Source: Serilophus lunatus
Lineage: Eukaryota > Chordata > Aves > Passeriformes > Eurylaimidae
Assembly (NCBI GenBank): GCA_013399895.1
Contig: VXBA01006569.1
Span: forward strand, 774,518 to 838,517
Reading direction: 5' to 3'
DNA: 64,000 bases
Part shown: piece by piece, positions 10,480-23,200 of the stretch
How the letters are laid out: each line of letters begins with the position of its first letter
Position numbering within the stretch: the first letter of the stretch is position 1
The notes under the pieces: model-generated
Database searches by the model: none
What the model saw: only the letters and a program-made list of their open reading frames with translations
Told to the model about the DNA's origin: nothing
Position numbers and translations under genes: made by a program

Positions 10480-13036
10480 AGAGATGTCCAGAGCCTGGAG
10501 AGGGTATGCAGGTCAGCAGGAGAATACCTGAAGGATAGCAGCACTAAGGAATTCCAGCCATTCCAGAAAGGCAGCTTCACCAAGGGCCTAGCTTAAATGC
10601 CTCTATGCTAACACATGCAGAATGGGGAATAAACGGGAGAAACTAGAGGCACGCGTATATCTGCAAGGCTATGACCTTATTGGCATCACTCAGAAGTGGT
10701 GGGATGGCTCTTGTGACTGGAGTGTTGGAATGGAAGAATATGGGCTCTTTAGGAAAGACAGGCAGTGAAAACAAGGAAGTAGTGTTGATCCCTCTATGAC
10801 CACTTGGAGTGCATGGAGCTCTGCCTGGGGATAGATGAGGAACCAAATGAGAACTTATGAGTCAGGGTTAAAGGTAGGGCAGGTACAGGTGATTTTATAG
10901 TGGAGTGTCTGCTACAAGGCACTTGACCAGGAAGACCAAGTTGATGAGATTCACTACAGACAGACAGTAGCAGCCTTGCGTTTTCAAGCCCTGGTCCTCC
11001 TGAGGGACTTCAACCCCTCCGATATCTGTTGGAGGGAGTATAGGCGATATGAATATGCTTGGAATGAATTGATGAAAACTTCCTTCTCCAAGTGACAGAG
11101 GACCCAACAAGGAGATGTGCTATGCTGGATCTCATTCTCACCAAGGACTAAGGACTGGCTCGTGGTGAATGTGAAGCTCAAGGGGAGCTAGGTTGCAGTG
11201 ACCGTGACGCGGTAGAGTTCAAGATTCTTGGGGCAATGAGAAAGGTGAGAAGCATTCTTGCTCCCCCGGACTTCAGAAGAGCAAGACTTTAATCTCTTCA
11301 AGTATGTCCTTGGTAGAGTGTTGTGCAGTAGAGCCCTGGAGAGAAAAGGAGTTCAAGAGAGCTGGGTGATATTCAAGGATCGTCTATCTCCTCCAGGCTC
11401 AAGAGCAATGCATCCTACAAAGAGGAAATCAGGGAAATAGACCAGGGGACCTGCATGGATGAACAGGAAGCTCCTGGACAAACTGAAACATGTAGCAGGG
11501 AAAGGTAGCCCAGGATGAACACACAGCAATTGTCCCAAGAGCCGGCTATCTGATTAGGAAAGCTAAAGCACTAGCAGAAGTAAATTTGGCCAAGGAAACC
11601 ATGAATAACAAAAAAAGCTCCTTTAGGTGCATCATAAAACATAACCTCTATTTTTATAAAGGGAAATAAAGAAGACCCAGGGAACTACAGGCTGGTCAGT
11701 CTCACCTCAATGCCTGGCAAGATCATGGAGCAGATTCTCCTGGAAACTATGCTAAGGTACATGGAAAATAGTGAGGTGATTGATGACAGCCAGCATGACT
11801 TCACTAAAGGCAAATCATGCCCAAGAAATCTGGCAGCCTTCTACACTGGGGTTATAGCAATGGTGGATGAAGGAAGGGCAACCGACGCCATCTACCTGGC
11901 CTTGTGCAAAGCATTTGACACTGCTTGACATCCTTGTCTCTGAACTGGAGAGACTTGGATTTGATGGATGAACTAATGAGTGGACAAAAAATTGACTGTA
12001 TGGTTGCACTCAAAGTTGAAGTCAATGGCTCAATGTCCACGTGGAGACCAGTGATGAGTGGCATTCCTTAGGGGTTGGTAATCTAGCTAGCACATTTTAG
12101 GATTTCTGTTTGTGACATGTACGATGGGACTGAGTGCACTCTCAGCAAGCTTGCCAATGATGCCAAGCTGTGTGGTGCAGTTGACATGCTGGAGGGAAAG
12201 GGTGGCATCCAGAGTGACCTTGACAGGTTTGAGAGGTGGGCCTGTGTGAACCTCTTGAAATTCGACAAGGCCAAGTACAAAGTCCTGCATCTGGGTCAGA
12301 GCAATCCCAAGCACAATACAGGATGGGTGGAGAATGGATCTAGACTAACCCTGGGGAGAAGGACTTGAGGATGTTTGTGGACAAAAATCTCAACATGTCT
12401 CAGCAATGTGCTTGCAGCCTGGAAAGCTGACAACATCCTGGGCTGCATCAAAAGAAGCATGACCAACAGGTTGAGAGAGGTAGTTTTCCATCCCTGCTCT
12501 GCTCTTGAGACCAGCTCTGTGGCCCCCAACCCAAGACCTGTTGACTTGTTGGAATGAGTTCACAGGAGGGCCACCAAGATTATCAGAGGGTTGGAGCTCG
12601 TAGTCTGTGAAGACTGGCTGAGAGAGTTCCAGTTGTTCAGACTGAAGAAGAGAAAGCTCTGGGGAAACCTTATTGTAGCCTTTTAGTACCTGAAGGGGGC
12701 CTACAAGTGAGCTGGAGAAGGACTTTCTATGAGGGAATGTACAGATTTGACAAGGTAGAATGGTCTTAAGATGAAGGAGGATAGGTTTAGATTAGATTTT
12801 AATTTTTTTTTAATTTTTTTAGAAATTCTTTCCTGTGAGAATGGTGATACCCTGAACCAGGTTGTTAGAGAAGTTGTTGACACCCTGTCCCTGGGAGTGT
12901 TTAAGGCCAGGTTCGATGGGGCTCTGAGTTAGCTGGTCTAGTGGAAGGTGTCCCTGCCCATGGCAGGGCAGGTTGGAATAAGACTATCTTTAAGGTCCCT
13001 TCCAACCCAAATAATTTTATGATTCTGTAATTCTAT
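10480..13036 (+). mobile_element. CR1 LINE, long but decayed copy
   Basis: Reading across frames shows CR1 ORF2 in order. First comes endonuclease (RVYLQGYDLIGI, then WWDGSCDWSVGMEEY near 10640-10740; a DFNPSDICW block near 11005). Then the linker (AMHPTKRKSGK, 11405-11440), reverse transcriptase ([20 protein letters not shown], 11710-11770; [14 protein letters not shown]) and the C-terminal part to about 12960. A 3' UTR ends gattctgtaattctata. Many stops and frameshifts make it inactive. About 0.4 kb is missing between the linker and the RT start near 11640-11650. The catalytic FADD-type box reads LANDAKL at 12150-12170, with Asp replaced by Asn. The exact 5' end is uncertain. Confidence 0.93.
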
Positions 13037-16000
13037 ACTGGCACTTTAAATAGTTTGTTCCCATTGTAAATGTTTGTTTTAGTATCAACATTTTTGTTTC
13101 TGAGAGAACTGATGTCGATCACTCAGAACCTGATCTGTAGGACCAGCCTTAAATACAAGCTGCAGAAGTGGCTTCTTGGGACTTTTTGCTTTTACACAGA
13201 AGCATAGAATTTCTCATAACATAGCTGATGTATAATTCAGGAACTCCACTGTCTCATTCCAGTGAGATGGTTCAGGGGTATGTGGAGCTTCTCCCAAATT
13301 CATCTCCAGAATTTTGGAATATAAAGAGGAAAAGTTCCTTTCTGTATCCATTTATTCAGCCTATGCCCTGGAACAGGATCTCTCATTAGTGCTACTGTAA
13401 TAGCATGAGCAAAAATATTTTTATTAGTTCTGAAACTATTTAGTCCTTGAAATGAAGCTATAGGATTAATGATTTTGTGATCCCTTTTCACACATCCTTG
13501 CACTTGCACTTTCTCTCTACTTGTGTGGCTTAAAACTTTGGCACAAGTCTCTGGCGCAGGATCAGATTTCAGGCAGACTTTAGCATTGGTTCTCATGAGT
13601 TGACTCTACTTCTACAGATGTATTTCCATTGGAATTAGGCCCATAAGTAAGCAACAAGAGGAAAAAGAAGTCTGTTCATAGGGAATCATTCACAGGCCTA
13701 CTCTGGAAGAACTAAGGGGGCGCAGTGGCACATGCACGTATGTGATGTACTTTCTTGTTATTAAGGAAGACACAAGAGAAGATAAATATCAATATATTTT
13801 CTCCTCTGAGAACCTGATTTTTTGTCACTAGCTATGAATCTTGAAGTAAACTTCCATATTTCAGCACTGATCTCTAAACCCACCACAGTGCTGGAAAAAC
13901 TGAGCAACTGCAATGTGTGTGGCAACAGAAGAAAATTAGATATCCCAAGTATGGTGCTGGGCAAAAAAAAGAGAAGATTTTCTCAAACCCCTGTAATTAC
14001 TAAGGGCTAAGGAGATGTAGTTTTTTAAAAAAAATTGGTGTATATTGGGTCTTCTGCATATAATTACCAAGACATGGATGTGTTACGGAAAAACAGTTTC
14101 CGTACCCACTGTGAGAAAATTAAGACTATGTGAAGGGTGTATGTTTTTCTTGACAAGCATGAGAGGCAGAGTAGTTCCAGACTTGCACACACCTGTGATT
14201 CTACTAGGAACTAGTATTCCCAAAGATCTAAAATTGCCGTAAGACAAATTGGCAGTGCTTGGTGGACCATCTCATCTTACTCCCCCAGCAAGTACTTAAA
14301 GATGAGTTAGTCTCAAAGTAAAAGAGAAAAACAATGAAACTACATCCAGTAACTTGTTTTGGTTGTGAGAAAACAGCTCTAGGAATATTTTTTTTCCATA
14401 ATGTTTCAAAGCAGAGCAAACCATTTTCAGAAAAATAGAAAGTCAGTCAGTAGCATGGTAATAGGTAAACAAACCTTACTCTTCTCAGCTGTACTCTGTA
14501 GCCCATAGTCTGTTTTTCTCCAATACACTATTTTGTATTGGTTGCCTGCACTGCTTATCTGTAGCCAATTAAATCTATAGGTCAGACAGAAGATTGCTTT
14601 TGGTGTCAAGTGAGACACTAACAGCTTCTGTGAGCTTTTTATTCTCAGCTGTGCAGAGAATCCACACCAGTAAAGATTGTATTGCATTAACCAGAAAATG
14701 AAAAATAACATATAAAAAGGGACCCTATAAAAGAACAGATCATGAATGTGAAATCAATTACTTGCTATTCTGATAGGAGTTTTTTAAATCTTAAGATTTT
14801 TTTTCTTCTTCTGTAAGTCACAAGCTTGGATAATGCCACACTTTTAAATGCAGCAAAATAGAAATATTAAGGGTGAATCCTAATAGGTGACAAAAAGCCA
14901 GTAAGACTTCAGTTACAAGATAGTTTTAGAATAATGTGATCATGGTCAAAGTGTTCATACCAGGAAAAAGAAGGCTAGATTTTGAGCCAATTTAAATTCT
15001 TTGAACATTGGGCAGGCAGAAGTGAGACTGCATGGGATACAAAAAGCACCACCTTTGGGACAAGGTGTTTATGAAGAACATGTTCGTGAGGAATTTTGAG
15101 ATTGCTGGAGAATTTCTCTTGCATGCCAGCCCTTTGAAAGCTGATATTTCCTATCTCAATTCAAAGGCTGTTCCAGCGTCAATCTAAACATGTAGCTATT
15201 TTGTCACCTATTTCAGTGAGAAGGCAATGCTATCAAAATATCTTTATTCTTTGTTCTTCAATGTTTGCAACTCAAAATTATATAGACTTGCTCAGAGCTA
15301 GCAGATTCTGAGATTAATGGCTCAGCTAAATTTGCTACTGCACAATGAAGATTTAAATTCAAAATTATCTTAGCTAGGTTCTTCCAGCCAGGAGATAAAG
15401 TTGAGAGCAGCAAGTTGGTGAAATCCTCCTGCCTAATCTCCCTGGCATCGAGATGTGATTCTGGTTCAGTCTTGTAGGAGGCTTTGGAGATGAGTGGTGA
15501 GTTAAAGCAAAAATACTCCACAGCCTGAAGAAAGTAAATATGAAGTGCAAAAACTATTCAAATGCTCCTTAGAAGACACATGCCTGTACATCCTCCAAGA
15601 TTGGATCCTTTTAACTTTACTGTTACATGGCATTTATGTACTGCAAAAATTTATCATCCCATGAAAGTGCCATCAGAATAAAATGTCTTTCAGCTTTACC
15701 AGTCATTTTTGGTTGGTGTTAACTACACAATGATTTTCTTATTGTACCATTAAGTAGTCTAACTTTTTATTAAAGAAATGAAAATCTGTTTGTTAGGGCT
15801 TGCAGACAGACTTCCTCTTCGTAACCCTTTTTGCATGTTTTTGTGCCCAATCAGAAATTCAATGTTGTGTTCTTTAAAAGTATTTACATGTTACAAGTAA
15901 GTGCATGATTTATTTCTCAGGCTAAGATGAGTTTCTCACTTCAGGGCATGTGAACTATTAGCTGGTTCAGTCTCCCTAAGGCACACTGTTAGGCCTCCAG

Positions 16001-16874
16001 CTTTATCCTAAACATCACACCTGTGCTCAGAAGAGGCAACTTGATTAGTTCTACATGCTGCTGTAATTTTGGTAGAAATCTGCCCAACTAAAACCAGACA
16101 CAGGTAGAGCTGTGCTAGTCCTCTACTATTTAAATTTCCAGACACTCTATAGTGTATTGCTCAATCTGAAGAGCTTGTGCTTTAAAAGTAGTACTGTCTT
16201 CCAATAATTCAGCTATTAAATGAGCAAAATGCATATGAAATTTTGAATGTGACTGTTTTTAGTTGTTTAATATTAATTAGTAACATATGTTTTTCTCACC
16301 CAGACAGAAATTTCAGGAATGACTAACTGCAATCTAAATAATATGTCTGTTTTGGTTAGGCTGAATAAACGATGTGTTTTAAACTAGTACCTCAAAATTG
16401 TATTGTAAATGGGTTTGGAGTTTTTTGTTTGTTTAGGGTTTTTTGTTGTTGTTGTTTTTTTTTTTTTTTAGTTAGTAAAAGAACCAAATGAAACCCAATC
16501 TCAATTGCCTGAATTGCAAATGGACATCTGATGCCAAACCTCTAGGTGACATCTGTTCTCTGTAGCCTGCTGTTGTTGCTGTTGTTGTTTTGTTAAGACT
16601 GCTGTAACTGTACTGGCACAGTTTATTGAGAGTTGTGATAAATAGTCCCCAACAGGGATTTTAAGCTTGGAACTCATGTTTGTCTTACATTACATGTACA
16701 ATGGTCCACGGAAATAGAAAAAAGTCTCATACAGGAAGAAAAAAATAGACAGTGTGACAATTTCATTTCATAGTATTGGTATTATAGAATATAAACACCA
16801 TTTTTGTATGCTCTTTCCAGTATTATAAATGAAGGTAACAAATTACCACTTATCCTGATGCTTTGCTTCATTGG
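13037..16874. other. Intergenic, no gene recognised
   Basis: AT-rich sequence with scattered short frames of no recognisable content. A T-rich low-complexity patch with (GTT)n lies at about 16418-16470, and a second (CTGTTGTTG) patch near 16568-16590. No conserved exon or RNA gene was seen. Confidence 0.6.
16418..16470 (+). repeat. (GTTT)/(GTT)n and poly-T low-complexity tract
   Basis: The run ttttttgtttgtttagggttttttgttgttgttg is followed by a T tract ending near 16470. It is simple sequence with no further structure. Confidence 0.85.
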
Positions 16875-17819
16875 CAATTTCAGTGCCTGGTAAAGTTATG
16901 GAGAAGATTATCCTTGGAGGCATTGAAAAACACCTGAAAGACAATGCAGTCATTGGTCACAGCCAGCATGGCTTCATGAGAGGAAAGTCTTGCTTATCCA
17001 ACCTGATTTCCTTTTATGACAAGGTAACCCACCTAATTGATCAAGGGACGCCAGATGATGTAATCTTTTTGGATTTCAAAGCTTTTGATACTGTCTCTCA
17101 CAATATCCCTCTGGACAGCTGGATAAACACGTCATGGTTTGGCTGCGCAATTGGCTCACAGGTTGAGCACAGAGGGTAATAGTGAATGGGGTCACATGAG
17201 GCTGCGACCTGTCACTAGTGGGATTCCACAGGGCTCCATATTAGGCCCAGTGCTCTTCAACATCTTCATAAATGACTTGGATACAGGACTGGAAGGACAG
17301 GACTAAGCAAATTTGCGGATGACACAAAACTAGGAGGAGCTGTTGACTCCTTTGAAAGCAGGGAGGCCCTGCAGAAAGACCTGAACAAATTAGAGGCCTG
17401 GATAATCGCCAACCATATAAAGTTCAGCAAGGGAAAGTGCCAGATTCTGCACCTGGGATGGAACCCTGGATGTTCATACAAGCGGGGAAATGAGATGCTG
17501 GAAAGCAGTGTCATGGAAAGGGCTCTGGGAGTCCTGGTCAGTGGCAAGTTTAATATGAGTCATCAGTGCCCTGGCAACCAGGAGGGCCAACCGTGTCCTG
17601 GGGCGCATCAGGCAAAGCATCATCAGCTGGTCGAGGCAGGGGATTGTCCCTCTCTGCTCTGCCTGTGCTCTGCACCAAGCCTGTCAGAGTTCAAGAAGTG
17701 TCTGCATGATATTCTCAGGCCCATGGTTGACGCTTGGGGATGGTCCTGTGCATGGCCAGGCATTGCACTTGATGATCCTTTCGGGTCCCTTCTAACTCAG
17801 CATATTCTGTGACTCTGTG
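16875..17819 (+). mobile_element. CR1 LINE, RT fragment plus 3' end
   Basis: It opens inside the reverse transcriptase (SVPGKVMEKIILGGIEKHLK, then HSQHGFMRGKSCLSNLISFY and VIFLDFKAFDTVSHNI). It keeps an intact FADDTKLGGAVDSF box near 17310-17345. An internal deletion follows LLCLCSAP near 17670, after which the extreme C-terminus (SLSEFKKCLHDIL) and a 3' UTR ending attctgtgactctgtg remain. The wording differs from the 10.5-13.0 kb copy, suggesting another CR1 subfamily. Stops and frameshifts make it non-functional. Confidence 0.93.
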
Positions 17820-19879
17820 GACAAACAGCATTATGGAAGTATCAGTCTGAGATTCACTCTTGAGCATGTCTTGAATCATTGAATTCAGACCACAAAAGGA
17901 AACTTGCTGTGAATGCAGAATCCTATATAATTCCTATTTCTAGTTAATATCTATCTGATAGCTCTGTAACTCATCACCTTTATCGGAGATGTAGCAAAAA
18001 GAACTTTGCTGAGGTTTACCTTTATTTGCTTACAAAGAAGAAGGTTCACTAGAGCCCAGATGGGGTTACAGCTGCTGGTGGGAGAGCACTTTAAGGCCTT
18101 TGAGGAGTCGCAGAACACCAGCATGGTGGTAGGAGGAGAAGCCTTGCAGAAGAGAGTCTCTGAAGCAGAGACTGTTTCTGTTTAAACCTGTCTTGCATAA
18201 AAGGAACCTGATTTGGGTCAATCAGCTTTCATCTTCACCAAGAAGCCATGCATGTGGAACTCGCTAGATGAAAGGGCCTTGTTTCTGACATACTTCTTCA
18301 CCACTTGTGGAAGAAACAGATGCATCCTCATTGTTTTCCCTCTGTAAGACAGATGGTATTTTAAATGTAAAAAGGTTTATTTATGATGCTTTCTGGTGTG
18401 TGAGATACTGCTTGTGTTTTGGTTCTGCAGAGACTGGAGGAAAAAGCCATTAAAAAAATAAAGAGGCACAAAATCGTACGAAATGGTCCAAAAACATTGA
18501 CAGGAGAAGCAGGACTAAGATGTGACTGGCAATTGAGTGTGTGTAGTGCATGTGCAGCAAAAACAAAGACTTGTAACATGGACTTGAACAATGAGGTTAA
18601 TCTTGCTGGGCAGCACAGAGATGCAGAGTAGCATTGCTCTGTTTACAGAGTTGGAGTTGGGTTAGGTGGTCTCCCTCCTGCCCATGGGATCTTCCTGGAA
18701 GGATGCAGGACTTTGGCTCCCTGGGCTTTACCCAAACATGGTGCTGGGGCCATGGTTTGTAGGAGAGCACCTTGAAGCAGAGCAAAAACCTTTTGAAACC
18801 TTACCACAGTGCCGAGAAAAGTCTAGTGGGCATTCTAGATGAAAGTTTATTTGTTAACCTGAAGAAGCCAACTTAAAAAGAAAAATAAATTTCATCTGTA
18901 TTTCTTGCAGAGTTTTTTTTGTGCGAAGAAAGGCTCGGGCTTCTTTGCGCAAAGCAGAGTATTTCCCACGAGATGGCGTTATTGCCTTAAGAACAGAAAA
19001 AGCAGGTTTTTTGCTTCAACTGAAGTTTTGAAAGCTGAATACCAAAGTGAGGTTTGCAAATAAACGTATAAAAAGTCACAGATACGAGATGTATCAACAG
19101 ATGCCAAATGAAGAATTAGCTTGCTGATTGATCTATTAAAGGTTGCTGTATGATAAGGACATGAAAATCCTGACATGGGGTTTAAGATGAACATCACTAT
19201 TAATCCATTATTGGAAAAACTGGTTTGGATTTAGGTTTTAGGGTGTCAATTTTTCAAAATTTATGAGTCTCTCCAAAGTGAATGGTATTTACTTGGCTAT
19301 ATTCTGACTGATCTTCTTAAAAAACTTTTAGTGTTTTAAAAATCCATTCCCAATTGAAATTCACATTGAGAAATAACTCCTCTTAATATTTGTCCTTTTA
19401 AAATTACTTCTAGTTCTTATCTAGTTCAAGAAAATATCAGATTGCAAAATTGTTACATTTTGTGTGGTTGGTCATCTGTGATGCCTGATTGACCAGTTGC
19501 TCCGCTATTCTCTTTTTCTATGGCTGCAGTAGGTGATTTCTTAATAAATTCTGCAAAGTCTCTGGATCAGGAACATACTCCCTGCTTTTAGCTGCACCTT
19601 CTATTCACTTTCTATTCAAAGACAGAATCAATTGCACTTGCTGGAACCATCATGGTGCAGCTGGATGGAACTCTGCTGTCACAGCAACCAGTTTGGATAG
19701 TCATGTTCTTAATCCTATAAATTGTTGTTTTAAAGTAAGTTTCTTTTGCACCACTCTGTTTCTTGTATTGCAGTGTTGTTCTAGAATTTCTCTGATGCGT
19801 GGAAGTTTTCTTCTGAATTCCAGCCCAAGTTTATTCACTTCCAGGCTGTATCTCTTTGTTCTTCTGCTATGATTCCTTA
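17820..19879. other. Intergenic, with two exon-like open segments
   Basis: Mostly unremarkable sequence. Two segments begin right after good acceptor-like sites (ttggttctgcag before 18431; gtatttcttgcag before 18911) and stay open for about 60 and 40 codons (RLEEKAIKKIKRHKIVRN; FFVRRKARASLRKAEYF). Neither matches a family I know and their phases do not chain to each other or to SPATA18. I do not call a gene. Confidence 0.4.
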
Positions 19880-20290
19880 TCTTTAGAAGTCTTTGTTCGT
19901 CCCAATGGTATTTGTTCTACTGATTTCTGTTTTTCTGGACTAAAACTACCAAATTTTTCCATCTCCTCTGAAGAGAGGCTTTTCAGTCCCTTCGTTATCC
20001 TGTTTGGATGGGTCTGGGTGTATTTCTGTTTCAGTCTATCTTTTTTGAGCACAGATGATTAGAAATGGTGCACAGTATTCAGGATAAGGCCTGACAAGAG
20101 CTTTGTATCATACATTTATCAATTTCATTGTACCATTGTAGTTTCTCTGTGAGAAGTGTCTCAATATCTGTGATCAATTAATAAGCTTTATTATCCTCAG
20201 TTGTTTAAAACTGGTGAGTTTTTTCCTCCTATACCTTCAATTCATCCACACATTTTTTTTGTGGGCTCTTGATTTACCATGTCTACGTGC
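19880..20290 (-). mobile_element. Old antisense CR1/L3-like LINE remnant
   Basis: The plus strand reads as the reverse of the LINE C-terminal/3' region. It has a cluster of the type aaatttttccatctcctctgaagagaggc, then tggatgggtctgggtgtatttctg, then gtgcacagtattcaggataaggcctgac. This order is familiar from ancient CR1/L3 copies in amniotes. It is strongly diverged and the ends are approximate. Confidence 0.4.
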
Positions 20291-23200
20291 TTTTCTTATG
20301 AGTGGCACAGTTGTTTTAGAAATTCTGAACTTTGGACATCCATTTATACACATACCATGACCATAGTGTCAGTGAACGCCATAGTGCATCATGGTATGTT
20401 CCTCTATTGCTAAAACTTACTGAAGTTACTTAGGCTAAAACTTACCGCAGAGTGATGCTTTGCATTAAGCTGCCCAAGCAGCATTTAATGACCAGCCTTA
20501 CAGAATTTCAAAGGAGCTGCCTGGAACCTGATGATACAAAGGAAAATGTTTTACTTAGCTCTATTTATGTCCACTTTGCCAAGAGAAGAAGTAAATACTA
20601 TCACTATAAACTTGTTGAAATATAGGATATCGTTCAATGGACAGATCTCGGTCACTATTAACAAAATAAAATACTAGAAATGTACATAATGGTTTGCAGC
20701 AAGAACTTTAGATAAAATTGAAAATATTTTATAAGTTGTTAACCTTTTGATTGATTAATAACATGGCTCCCATTTGTTGAGAAATGCTTTTTTTTTCTTG
20801 GTCATGTTTGCCCACCTCTTAAATTTGCCAAGGGCCATCATAGGCATTTTCACAATACAGGTATAGCACTTGTCAAAGACAAAATACCCCTGTGAAAGCA
20901 TTTTCTGCCATGCTTCTGGATTTGTGTTAGTTATCTGTAAGTCCTGAGTCATCCATAGCTTTGAATTCTGTTCCATTGGTTGGATGGGACTTTCCCAAGG
21001 CTAGGGATGATATGGTGCCATCATTTCTTGTCTGAATCCTGCAACCAGTAAGAGCCAAGCAGTCAACATATATGAGGCTGCCTCTGTCAATAAAATACTC
21101 TGTTAACATATCTAAATCTCTCTCTACCCACAGGATGTGGTTATTTTCCCCATGATTCTTCCTCCGTATTTCATCTACTATACAGCTCATTGCCTCTTAT
21201 AGACTAAAATCTTTGCGCCAGGGACAGTTTCTTAACTTTTCGTGTGCAGCAGAGCTGGATTTCACAGGTGATGCGTCTGCAAAGCAGATGTAGCCTTACC
21301 ATTATCGCTGCTTGTTTCTGAAGATAATCGTATATTTTTTCCTAATTTTGAACAGAGTTAAAGGTAGTTTTCTCCTTGTGTCCTTGAAACATGGAGTGCA
21401 TGAAGGGAACAAAGCTGCTTGGGAGATTAGGCTGGCCCAAGGACAGCGGCTCTTTCCCTCCAGCTGCTGTCTAGGAGACTTCTCAGAACCTGAATAGATG
21501 GATTATTCTTATAGTTTATTTATTTTCATAATAATATGGTTTATTTATTTTTTCACCCGACCTTGTAATAATATCAGATAAATTAATACTTCAACAAATG
21601 ATGAAGGTTGCCTGAAAGGAATTGCTTTTGGCAACAGTTCCTTCTAATTAAAATGAAAGTCTGAAAAGCCTCAGTCTTTGGCAACAATTAATAAAATGCC
21701 AGCAGTAGATAAGATACACATAATTCTTTGTGCCTGTTAACTGCTTTCTGCAATTAGCGTGTGTGTATTCAGCCAAATACAGCCTGACCCTGGTATGGTA
21801 GGAGGGAGAGGTTCAGACTGAAATGAGGACAGCACTTACTGCTTGCCCTGCTGAGCAGGCCAGTCCTTTCCCACCTTCCTGCTGGCAATGATAAGAACAA
21901 TTAAAAGAAAGTTTCAATACTGAAAATACTTCCAAACTCTCCCCAGGACCCTGCAGTGGGCATCAAAGGGCTTTGTTCTAGTAGCTTAGATGCAGCAGCT
22001 ACAACATCTCTGTAAGAAAAAGAAGAAAAAAGAGAAATTCTTGCCCTCTGGGGTCTAAGGTACCAATTTCCCTCCTGCAGGCTTAAATGCTGATCCAGAG
22101 TGGAGTGGTCAGACACAGATGTGCAGGGCCTTCAAGATTTGTGTTGATCTACTTATTTCTCAACCTGTTAAATAATTATCAGCCATGAAAATTCTGAGGA
22201 AGTCTGTCCTTTCTACCCCCTCAAGTGGTATCCTTGAGGCCAGGGCACTTGTGCTGGGATGTGGCACACTTGACCTCTGGAGAGGTGGGGACTAGCAGCT
22301 GATGGAGATCCTGGGGGGAGGCTCTGCACCCTCAGGGACCTCAGAGAATGTGCCTGTCCTCTGTCTCAGCTTTGGAGGCCAAAAGCATGTTGAGAAAGGG
22401 CCGAGCAGACAAAACCCGTGTGTGCAGATGTGTGCAGTGGTTAGGTGAATCCCCCAGAAAAAAACATGCAGCCAGAGCCTTTGGGAGGCAATGCTGGATT
22501 TACGGTAGTCCAGCAGCAGATGTGACCCCAAAACCTGAGAGGTGGTGCTATGGTGAGAAAACGTGCAGGCAGGCAACTGGATGAAGGCTCTGAAAGACAG
22601 GTATGGATCCTCAAGTGGGGAAGGGCCGTCATGGAGCCTGTGGGATTCAGATGAGATGGAGCAATGTGAACTTTTGAGCCTACTATCTTCATATGGAGAA
22701 TGCATGAGTCAAGTGTGGGAGACCTGAAGACCCACATATGCATGTATGAAAGGGAGAAGGGCAGGGAACTGCTAGCCTGCTTGGCTCAGAAACAGCAGAG
22801 GCAAGGGGCTCGGGCAATGCCTCCTAAGTAAACCCAAATGTAAGTAGTGTTTCAGACAGCATAGAATGAGAGTTGAAGATGACAGGGTAATATCATCTAG
22901 GATGGAGCTGCAAATTTTACCCCTGGCAGCTAAAACATGGATATGAAAACCAGCAAGTACTTAAGAAAATAAAAGTATAGTGCAAGATAGAGGGGCTTGT
23001 TGTCTGGGGATGGCAACTCCATGGGAAGACCTGAGCTAGATCTGGAGGAACTTAAGTGCCATGGAAAAATCTTACCTTGCCATCAAGATTGCAGCCCATG
23101 CAGATTTCCTCAACTTGGAGAAAAATGTGTAGAAAAACTGCAATTAAGCAAGCTACATATAAGAAAGTAATCTCAGAACTTGCTCTAGCCACTGTCACAA

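Noticed and set aside
20755..21190. Minus-strand frames as an ERV fragment
   Set aside because: No gag, pol or env motif; the two frames overlap in different phases.
22292..22705. 137-codon minus-strand frame
   Set aside because: Overlaps two other frames on both strands in a GC-richer patch. Ser/His/Pro-rich composition and no domain point to chance.
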